Assembly: GCA_009930445.1 (NCBI GenBank)
Contig: RZYD01000071.1
Location: 1 to 9,361, forward strand
Direction of reading: 5' to 3'
From: Bacteroidia bacterium
GTDB lineage: Bacteria; Bacteroidota; Bacteroidia; Bacteroidales; BM520
Length of the DNA stretch: 9,361 nt
This document shows positions 1 through 7,609 of the stretch, piece by piece. A model generated the notes under the pieces. It was not told where the DNA came from. It made no database searches and saw nothing but the letters and a program-made list of their open reading frames with translations. A program made the position numbers and the translations under genes. The first letter of the stretch is position 1, and every line of letters starts with the position of its first letter.

Positions 1-249
1 ATTCGATGACCCAAATTATCTAAATATTGCTGTATAATAAAAATGGAAATATTTAATCACTGATAATCAATAATTTAGCAATTCACCACATCTGCTAACG
101 GATTAATGTTAAGCAGGTAAAAAGGAAGTGCGAAACTTGAGTTAATAATAATACAAATAAAAAATCATCCAGATTAACTAATGCTCCAAAGGGCGTATTA
201 AATCTCAAATAGTATTATAAATTTATTAATTAACTATTTTTTTAGGATT
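1..249. other. AT-rich upstream region, no supported gene
   Basis: I see no convincing gene here. On the + strand a stop-free run from position 2 to the TAA at 35-37 reads FDDPNYLNIAV and could be the tail of a gene entering from the left, but 11 codons are too few to tell. An imperfect hairpin lies at 92-116, where CTGCTAAC pairs with GTTAAGCAG with one bulged base and an 8-base loop. It has no T-run after it on either strand, so it is not a clear terminator. The rest is A+T-rich sequence with many stops in all frames, as expected for intergenic DNA in this phylum. Confidence 0.5.
207..243 (+). terminator. possible weak terminator of an upstream gene
   Basis: AAATAGT at 207-213 is complementary to ACTATTT at 233-239, and the right arm runs into seven T residues (237-243). 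The stem is only 7 bp and AT-rich and the loop is 19 bases, so stability would be low. It sits where a terminator for a gene ending at the left edge would be expected, just before the promoter at 250-283. In DNA this AT-rich, such an arrangement can arise by chance. Confidence 0.25.
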
Positions 250-283
250 TTTGCTGAAATTTCAAATACTTATTATATATTTG
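250..283 (+). promoter_or_regulatory. Bacteroidota-type promoter (TTTG ... TATATTTG) for the giant protease gene
   Basis: The sequence shows TTTG at 250-253, a 22-base spacer and TATATTTG at 276-283. This matches the known primary sigma factor consensus of Bacteroidota, a -33 TTG/TTTG and a -7 TAnnTTTG with about 17-23 bases between. Transcription would start near 290 and give a leader of about 60 bases before the ATG at 350. It is the only full match I noticed upstream of the giant gene. It supports a translation start near 350-360 rather than at the TTG at 425. Confidence 0.6.
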
Positions 284-349
284 ATGGTGTAAGTTCAGGT
301 AACATTTTTGCCAGTAATTACTCAACTAAAAACCAAAAATGGCAAAATT

Positions 350-424
350 ATGAAATGAATTACGCTATGCTTAGCGTTTGGGTGCCTATCATTATTTTTA
401 GGTGCGCAAACAATCTCGAAATCA
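350..424 (+). other. signal-peptide coding segment of the protease, interrupted by TGA at codon 3
   Basis: In the same frame as the giant ORF, position 350 reads ATG AAA TGA, then an open run translating as ITLCLAFGCLSLFLGAQT followed by ISKSL and joining the ORF at 425 without a break. This run is a textbook signal peptide: a hydrophobic core ending in a small-residue GAQ cleavage site, as often found in T9SS cargo. Replacing TGA with CGA or AGA (Arg) would give an ideal n-region, MKR. As written, no ATG, GTG or TTG precedes the hydrophobic core in frame after the TGA. The options are a nonsense mutation, a sequencing or assembly error, or initiation at the rare codon ATT at 359. TGA is used as the stop of the second gene (9229-9231), so a genome-wide recoding of TGA is not supported. 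Confidence 0.7.
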
Positions 425-3400
425 TTGACAATATCGAGTTCTGATATCCAACTATTTCAATCTGGAGGCTATACGCATCTTGATTTGAAGGATGGTTATC
501 ATGAGAACAACCCAAATATGTTAGGATATCCTGATTTACCATTCATCCATACCATTTTCGCAGTACCGCCAAATAGCACAATAACGGATGTACAGTGTAC
601 GCATTCTTCGCTTCAAGTATTATCAAATTCTTGTGTTATATACCCTATTCAAAATAATATTATGGATGAGACGGATTCAATATTTATTAATCCTGATTCA
701 ACCATTTACAATATGTCTACTGCATATCCTACAGAGATATTGCAAGGATACAATCAAGGACAATTAAGGGAGTACCAATTAGTAGGTGTTGAATTTTGTC
801 CATTTAGATATATTCCATCATCTGGATCATTGTCACTTGCAAATAATATGTTGATTACAATCTCTTATTCCACCTCAACTAGTTCATCGAATAATCACAA
901 GATACGGGACTATGATGAAATAGATCAGTTTTATTGGGATTTAATCTTTGATAATGTTCAGAATCCATCTGATATGGCAAGTCAGAGCTATTATCAAGAA
1001 ACCTATAATTTAATACATAATACTACAGAAACCTCTTTGGATAATAATTATTTTGGATTCGCACCCACCAGCATGCCATCAACGGCAGGATCAAGAGTTT
1101 CGATGGTAATTATCACTAATAATTTTGACGTTGAAAATAATTATCTTGGAAATCTAACCGGTAAATTCAATCAATATGCTGACTGGAAGACAGCTGAAGG
1201 AATACCGACGAAAGTTGTTAATCTAAGCGATATCACTTCAAATTATTTTGGGTTTGATTTGCAGGAACAAATTCGCAATTTCATACAAGACGCTCATTAC
1301 AAATGGGGTACTGAATATGTCATTCTTGGTGGGGATTATTCTATTCTTCCAACTCGAAACTCGACGACGTATCTGTCTAATGATTTTGATGCTAAACTGA
1401 ACACGTATACTGATTTATACTACTCAGATATCTGGGATGCATCAGGATACAATAATTGGAATGGATATCCTGATTATGTTTTCGGAAACTCTGAGGATTC
1501 AGATGAATGGCTCATTCCAGATATCATTATTGGAAGAATTCCGGTTGAATCAGAGACAGAATTTGACAATTACTATCAAAAAGCTCAAACATACTCTAAG
1601 GTATCAGGAAGCACAAGTTCATTTTATTATCAAAGTAAAATGCTACTTTATGCAGGTATAATAGTGTCAGGTTCTAGTAATATTATAACTGATTACAATG
1701 AAATTTTAGGCAATACTAGTCTTTATAACAAAGATGTTGACAAAGGATATTATGAATATTCTCCTGACCTTGAAGATGAATGTTATGATGTATACCATTT
1801 ATGTACAAATTATACAGAAACAGCTTCTGAATGTGCAAGTAACATTACTAACCAACTACTAACAAATGAGTTATCCAATTCGGGCTATGGCCTTTTTATC
1901 CATTCAGATCACAGTAGCCCAAATTACCTTGGAGTCTCAGAAAAAACTATTGGAGGGCAAGAAATAACAATAGATGATTTGTCTACACTTAATTTTAATA
2001 ATAATTACAGTGTTGCATTCAGTATGGGGTGTAAAACATCCGGGTTTCTTGCAGATGATTGTATTGGTGAAGAATGGCTCCTTCAACAAAATAGCGGAGG
2101 TCCAGCTTTCATTGGGTCAATTCCCTCCGCATATAGCAGTGACACTGAACTACAAAAAACATTCATAAAGCAGCTGAGAAACAATAATATAACTCAAGTT
2201 GGAAAATGTTTTTCAAGTACAATATTATTGGCACCTGGATTAAGAAGGCAAGCATCATACATTTTATTTGGGGATCCAACAATAAATATCCCAACAGAAA
2301 CTGTATCTAACTTAACTGTTTCTCATCCAAGTAGTATTGATATTGGCGAAAACTCTTTTACGGTTTCAGTAAGTGGTCTCTCATCTGAAAAGGATGCTGT
2401 AATTTGTATAAACAAAGATGGTGAAGTATATGACTACAAAACTGTTTCAAATACTTCAAACTCTGCTCAGTTTGACATTTACGTCAATGGAACAGGTACT
2501 ATTGATGTTGTTGTTTCATCTGCAAACTTTATGCAATACCAAGGTCAGATTTCTGTTTCCCAATGTTCAAATCCTGAAATCGCCATCAGTAATGTTCAAC
2601 CTATAGTACTTTTAGAAAATGAAACGTCTCAAACAGTTGAATTTGCTATTGATAATAATGGAATTGGCTCTGCATCTTCAGTTATTGTACTTCTTGAAGC
2701 TGAAAATGGATACGGAAGTATCATAACAAACATAAGTCCATCCTCCATACAAATAGGCGATTTGTCAGGAGGGGCTTCGTATAGTTCAGTAACTTTTAAT
2801 GTTTCAATTGCAGATGACCAAATAGACCATTCAGACGCTAAGTTCAAAGTTACTGTGAACTCAAGAGATGGTTTATCACAAGATCCTATTTCCAGAACGG
2901 TTCCTTTGTCAATTCCAATTGTTAGTCCTGATATTACAATAAATCAGATAACCGTTGATACTGAAGACTCATATAACATTATTAATAATGGACAACTTAG
3001 CAAAATTGGATTCACGATTACTAATAAAGGACATAAGGACTTAACCAACTGCATAGTTGTTGTTGAGCCAAATCAAAATACACCTCAGGTAACATTTACC
3101 AGCTCATCAATTAGTATTCCTTCAATTAATAAATGTTCAACAGTTACTACTGCAGAAGGAATACATTTTACGATTACTGATGCACTTTTTACAAGTAATG
3201 TAACAGATAATCTCTCTCTATATTTATCTATTCTGTCTTCAGATGGCTCCACAATTTATGAAGATCAGATCGATTTAATACGTCCATCTGCACCTGACAA
3301 TATTTATTATTATACACATGATAAACACATCGGTCTGTGGTGGAATTTCGATAATGGGACTTATCCATTAGACTATTCTTACAATGTGTATTCTAATTCA

Positions 3401-6400
3401 GTAGGTCAACAAAAACTCACAGAATTGCCAATTCAGTATGCATCTTACATGGATATTGAAACCTGTAATGACTTTATACATAAAAACTTTATGGTATCTT
3501 CTATTTCTCCATATGGCGTAGAAGGTGATTTAATCGGAGTTAAAGCAAGTTCAATATTCCAACCAAATTCTAATTTCCCATTGACATTTGATAAAACAGT
3601 TTTCGGAGCATATACATCGGGTTCACCAAAACTATATGATCTAAATAATAATGGTAAGCAAGAAATTATATTCACATTAAATAATTTGTCAAATAAATCT
3701 GGGATTGCCATTGTTGATTATAATGGTAACCTTTTAGCCTCTCAAACATATACTGCTAAGTCTTCTTCTGTTCCTGCTATTTGTGACATGAACAATGATG
3801 GGAGTTCCGAAATTATATTCTCGGTCGGAAAAAAAGTAAAAATCCTAACCGCAGAAAGTAGTAATGGTAATTTTTCCTTGTCAAATTATAATATGCCAGA
3901 AATTGAGCTGGATTATGATATTGCAAGTTGTGTAACGTTATTATCAACCTCAAGTGAAGTATTAATTGCAGTAGCACCAACAACAACTGATAACCTGGAC
4001 AATTTCTTTTATGTTTATGATAATCAAGGAATATTAAAATATACTGGTGAAACAGGTACATGGAACATTAAACAAGATAATCCAACACTAACCGCTATCG
4101 ATTTTGATAACGATGGAAGCTATCTGGAATTATTGCATCCAACATCCGCTCCTGAACGAGTAGTACACTCAAATCTGGAATCAGGAAGCTTTGTAGGTCC
4201 AATTACATCAAATGTAAAGCCCAATACATGTATTGCTGCTGATCTGAACGGAGATAATGTTAGCGAGTTCCTATTTAATACTATGGAACAATACAATAAT
4301 GAAGATCAAATCGGAATAACACATGTTTATAATTCTGATTATACCACATATCCTAATTGGGACTTAAATACTCACCAGTATTACGAAGTATGGACTTACG
4401 ATCATTATGTTCCAAATTATAGATTCATTATTAATAAACTTAGTGTTGGCGCATTTGATGATGAAACAGGATTGAAAGTTATTGTTCCAGATGGAACAAA
4501 TTCTACCTCACACCATGGAACAGAATTCAAAATTCCTGATTTGAGAATTTGGAATAAGGATGCTTCAGAATTCACAAGCTTTCAAGTTTCACAAAAAAGC
4601 ATTAATCCATTCTGGACAAACTCATTAAACTATTGGGACAAAGAGCCATTAATTGCAAATATTGATGATGATCCTGAGAACGAAATCATCATTGCACAGA
4701 GAAAAGATAAGGATTTAACCTTAAATGATTTAAACTCAATATGGGCATTTAACATTGATGGATCAGTTGTTGATGGTTTCCCACTAAAGGTACCAAAACC
4801 AATTGCAGGATCACCAGTTATTGGTGATGTTTACGGCGATGGAGAGCTGGAACTTGTTGCTCTTTCTGGATATGAAGTTTACATGTGGGATATAGGAGGC
4901 GACGCAAACAGCATAGAATGGGGCTCATTCCGTCATGATAATTATAATACTGGAAACTATGACTTTGTAGAGCCTTGCTTTACAGATAATAACACTATTA
5001 CTGTTAGTAGTACTACAACATGGGCTGATAGCCGAAATGTATATTCTGATATTCGTGTTGAGTCTGGTTCAACTCTTACAGTTGAAGGTAACCTAGGAAT
5101 GGCTGCTTCTACACGAATTATTGTTGAAAGAGGGGCGAAACTTATTGTTGATGGTGCTGTAATAAAAGGGATATGTAATGATCCATGGAACGGAATTCAA
5201 GTGTGGGGAAACAGCAATAAAAACCAAAGCGCTGTTGCCGGTAACGGTTATCCTGAACAGGGGCAGGTGGAACTTTACAATGCTACCATTATGGATGCTG
5301 AAAAGGCAGTTTTTGCCGGTTATGAACTGCCGGCTCCTCCTGATGGAGGACAGTCTGCAAGTGATTTCAACGGAGGTATTATCATCGCCGACAATACAAC
5401 CTTTAAAAATAGTTGTACCGCTCTGGAGTTTAATACCTATAGCTACGATAGCTATTCGGGGTGTACGGAGTGTAGCTTTATCTTTGATAATGGATGTAGT
5501 ATTGACGGCGTAGAGTTTAAAGATTTTGTCCACCTGACAGGCTATTCAGAGCTTGAAATTTTCGGTTGTGATTTTGTGAATTACTCCACTGATATCAAAG
5601 GTGCAGAAGAGCTTCGCAACGGTATTTATTGCATGGATAGCGGCCTTGATATAGACGGAACCTGTCTTGGGCAATATACGGCAAACGGATGCCTTGATAT
5701 CAAACCCACCACCTTTACAAACCTTTACTACGCTATATTTGCTTCCAACGTAACCTCCATGCGTACTCTTTCGGTACATCATGCTGACTTTACAGACAAC
5801 ATCACCGGCATTTACATGAACAACATCAACTACCCGGAGATTGTACTTAACACCTTTGATGTTCCTGAAGACTGGGGTGATGAGAACAAGACCGGGCTCT
5901 ATTTTGACTACTGTACAGGGTATGTGGTACAGCAGAATGAGTTTTTGAGTGGGGAAACAACTACAAAGCAACATGGTATTGTGGTGAATGAGTCGGGAGT
6001 AAATGAGAATCTGATCTATAACAATTCTTTTGAGAATATTAATGAAGCTATTAAAACTCAAGGGATCAATCATGGTATTTTTGAGAAAGAGGACATTGGA
6101 CTTGAAATTAAGTGTAATGAATTCTTTGAGTGTATCCAGGATATTCGTGTACATGCCGAGGTGGAGGGATCACTTACGCCGGATGATTACGGTATAAAGC
6201 CTATTCAGGGATTTAATGGATTAGATGTTAAAGATCCTGCAGGGAATCGGTTCAGCCAGATTGAGAATAATACTACCACATTCGAGGACTTCAATAATGA
6301 TGGTATTGCAATTACATATCATCATCATGATGCGGTTGACGAGACTCACTTAATTCCACAGGATTATTATAGAATAACACCTAATCGTGTGTTGAACAAT

Positions 6401-7609
6401 ACTTTTACTTCTTCTGACGCAGCATGCCCGAATAAATATGATCCATATCAGTTAGGTAATCAGGGAGGTTCTTCATCAACAGAATCCCTGAAATCAGCGT
6501 TTGATTCAGGAACGACTTCTGCTCAAAGTTTAACCTACACATTGGAACAAACTATTGATGGTGGTGATACACCAGAGATGGTTTATGATGTAGAGACAAG
6601 TACACCTCCAGAAAGCATAATTGTACGGGATGAATTGCTTGCAGAGACACCTTATCTTTCAGATACAGTTGTATCAAGTGCCATTGAGAAAGAGGATGTA
6701 CTCAATAATACAATGATTTATGAGGTTATGACTTCGAATCCAAAATCTGCAAGATCACAGGAATTGATGGAAAAACTTGACGAACGGCAAACCCCAATGC
6801 CAGACTACCTGAAAGAAGGGATTGTGAATGCTTCAGCTATTATTACTGAACGAGATAGTCTTGAAGGATTGCTGGCGATGCACAACAGAAAACGTCAGGA
6901 AGCATTCAACAGGATTATAACAAAATACAATAGTCTGTCAGGTGATCCGGTTTATACTGACTCCATCTCAGATATGCTTCACAACTATCGTATTGCAGAA
7001 CAGTTTCAGGAGGTGCTCTTAAAATTCGATATGGAGGATAATAGTTATTCAACAGTGTATGATAATATTCCTGGTCAATTCATTCTTACACCTATCGAAA
7101 CTGCTGAGTATGAATCCCTGGGTGATTTCATCGATCTGATTGAGATATACAATATGGATCAACAAGTTATTTCTCCAGACAGCAGTTTTGTTTCTGAAAT
7201 GGAATACTTTATTGATAATAATTCCGGCTGGACGAAACAACGGGCTATAAACATTCTGCGAAGAAATGATTTATCTACCTATATTGAGCCATATCAATAT
7301 GATAACCTTCAAAAGAGTAAAGAACAAGTCGATGAATGGAGTACAACAATAAAATCATCCTCAAGTCTGGAATTTTATCCTAATCCGGCATCCTCGTATC
7401 TCACAATTGATTATCTTAGCAATGAAAGAGTCAATGATCGTTATGTTATTATCTCGACAATGGACGGAACAGTAATTCAAAAAGTAGAATTATCAACTGC
7501 ACCATCATCAACGATAATCAATTTACGTGATTATAGCCCCGGAGTATATTTAATCACGCTATACGAAAACGGGGTTCAGAAAGAATCACACAAAGTAACA
7601 CATTTATAA
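425..7609 (+). CDS. giant gingipain-like (C25) cysteine protease with FG-GAP propeller, beta-helix and T9SS sorting domain
   Basis: Predicted secreted cysteine endopeptidase of family C25, far longer than classical gingipains. Numbering is from the TTG at 425. Residues 1-222 resemble the C25 propeptide (GYPDLPF at 34-40, later PFRYIPSSGSL). The catalytic domain spans about 225-622: YVILGGD at 298-304, IGRIPVES around 371, likely catalytic His496 in SDHSS (His493 is the alternative), Cys536 in SMGCKTSGF, and the closing FGDP at 615-618. An Ig-like domain, two CARDB-like domains and an Fn3-like stretch follow (about 625-1050). FG-GAP/VCBS repeats with Asp-rich calcium-type loops start at 1072, 1121, 1226, 1273, 1412 and 1468. 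A Cys-rich parallel beta-helix covers about 1516-2010, then a helical segment (2015-2310) and the sorting domain from 2315 (FYPNP). TTG 425 is merely the first usual start codon; the natural start was probably ATG 350, which would restore the signal peptide. Without export the gene may be inactive. Substrate specificity cannot be read from the sequence. Confidence 0.88.
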   Translation: MTISSSDIQLFQSGGYTHLDLKDGYHENNPNMLGYPDLPFIHTIFAVPPNSTITDVQCTHSSLQVLSNSCVIYPIQNNIMDETDSIFINPDSTIYNMSTAYPTEILQGYNQGQLREYQLVGVEFCPFRYIPSSGSLSLANNMLITISYSTSTSSSNNHKIRDYDEIDQFYWDLIFDNVQNPSDMASQSYYQETYNLIHNTTETSLDNNYFGFAPTSMPSTAGSRVSMVIITNNFDVENNYLGNLTGKFNQYADWKTAEGIPTKVVNLSDITSNYFGFDLQEQIRNFIQDAHYKWGTEYVILGGDYSILPTRNSTTYLSNDFDAKLNTYTDLYYSDIWDASGYNNWNGYPDYVFGNSEDSDEWLIPDIIIGRIPVESETEFDNYYQKAQTYSKVSGSTSSFYYQSKMLLYAGIIVSGSSNIITDYNEILGNTSLYNKDVDKGYYEYSPDLEDECYDVYHLCTNYTETASECASNITNQLLTNELSNSGYGLFIHSDHSSPNYLGVSEKTIGGQEITIDDLSTLNFNNNYSVAFSMGCKTSGFLADDCIGEEWLLQQNSGGPAFIGSIPSAYSSDTELQKTFIKQLRNNNITQVGKCFSSTILLAPGLRRQASYILFGDPTINIPTETVSNLTVSHPSSIDIGENSFTVSVSGLSSEKDAVICINKDGEVYDYKTVSNTSNSAQFDIYVNGTGTIDVVVSSANFMQYQGQISVSQCSNPEIAISNVQPIVLLENETSQTVEFAIDNNGIGSASSVIVLLEAENGYGSIITNISPSSIQIGDLSGGASYSSVTFNVSIADDQIDHSDAKFKVTVNSRDGLSQDPISRTVPLSIPIVSPDITINQITVDTEDSYNIINNGQLSKIGFTITNKGHKDLTNCIVVVEPNQNTPQVTFTSSSISIPSINKCSTVTTAEGIHFTITDALFTSNVTDNLSLYLSILSSDGSTIYEDQIDLIRPSAPDNIYYYTHDKHIGLWWNFDNGTYPLDYSYNVYSNSVGQQKLTELPIQYASYMDIETCNDFIHKNFMVSSISPYGVEGDLIGVKASSIFQPNSNFPLTFDKTVFGAYTSGSPKLYDLNNNGKQEIIFTLNNLSNKSGIAIVDYNGNLLASQTYTAKSSSVPAICDMNNDGSSEIIFSVGKKVKILTAESSNGNFSLSNYNMPEIELDYDIASCVTLLSTSSEVLIAVAPTTTDNLDNFFYVYDNQGILKYTGETGTWNIKQDNPTLTAIDFDNDGSYLELLHPTSAPERVVHSNLESGSFVGPITSNVKPNTCIAADLNGDNVSEFLFNTMEQYNNEDQIGITHVYNSDYTTYPNWDLNTHQYYEVWTYDHYVPNYRFIINKLSVGAFDDETGLKVIVPDGTNSTSHHGTEFKIPDLRIWNKDASEFTSFQVSQKSINPFWTNSLNYWDKEPLIANIDDDPENEIIIAQRKDKDLTLNDLNSIWAFNIDGSVVDGFPLKVPKPIAGSPVIGDVYGDGELELVALSGYEVYMWDIGGDANSIEWGSFRHDNYNTGNYDFVEPCFTDNNTITVSSTTTWADSRNVYSDIRVESGSTLTVEGNLGMAASTRIIVERGAKLIVDGAVIKGICNDPWNGIQVWGNSNKNQSAVAGNGYPEQGQVELYNATIMDAEKAVFAGYELPAPPDGGQSASDFNGGIIIADNTTFKNSCTALEFNTYSYDSYSGCTECSFIFDNGCSIDGVEFKDFVHLTGYSELEIFGCDFVNYSTDIKGAEELRNGIYCMDSGLDIDGTCLGQYTANGCLDIKPTTFTNLYYAIFASNVTSMRTLSVHHADFTDNITGIYMNNINYPEIVLNTFDVPEDWGDENKTGLYFDYCTGYVVQQNEFLSGETTTKQHGIVVNESGVNENLIYNNSFENINEAIKTQGINHGIFEKEDIGLEIKCNEFFECIQDIRVHAEVEGSLTPDDYGIKPIQGFNGLDVKDPAGNRFSQIENNTTTFEDFNNDGIAITYHHHDAVDETHLIPQDYYRITPNRVLNNTFTSSDAACPNKYDPYQLGNQGGSSSTESLKSAFDSGTTSAQSLTYTLEQTIDGGDTPEMVYDVETSTPPESIIVRDELLAETPYLSDTVVSSAIEKEDVLNNTMIYEVMTSNPKSARSQELMEKLDERQTPMPDYLKEGIVNASAIITERDSLEGLLAMHNRKRQEAFNRIITKYNSLSGDPVYTDSISDMLHNYRIAEQFQEVLLKFDMEDNSYSTVYDNIPGQFILTPIETAEYESLGDFIDLIEIYNMDQQVISPDSSFVSEMEYFIDNNSGWTKQRAINILRRNDLSTYIEPYQYDNLQKSKEQVDEWSTTIKSSSSLEFYPNPASSYLTIDYLSNERVNDRYVIISTMDGTVIQKVELSTAPSSTIINLRDYSPGVYLITLYENGVQKESHKVTHL

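Noticed and set aside
2..37. Possible C-terminal tail (FDDPNYLNIAV then stop) of a gene entering from the left
   Set aside because: Eleven codons cannot be distinguished from chance; sequence to the left is needed.
92..116. Hairpin CTGCTAAC / GTTAAGCAG as a terminator or riboswitch
   Set aside because: The stem is short and bulged with no T-run on either strand and no further conserved structure around it.
356..358. TGA read as an amino acid (recoding or selenocysteine)
   Set aside because: The other gene ends with TGA, no other in-frame TGA interrupts the 7.2-kb frame, and a selenocysteine at position 3 of a signal peptide would serve no purpose. Mutation, error or a different start is simpler.
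5178..5513. 111-codon + strand frame overlapping the protease in another phase
   Set aside because: It has no start context or domain and sits entirely within a well-supported gene.
5093..5533. 146-codon open frame on the minus strand
   Set aside because: It lies wholly inside the beta-helix coding region of the protease, its product has no recognisable domain, and the higher GC there lengthens chance antisense frames.
5546..6154. 202-codon open frame on the minus strand
   Set aside because: It is antisense to the beta-helix repeats. The product is an irregular hydrophobic mix without domain signals, while the + strand frame shows clear beta-helix repeats.
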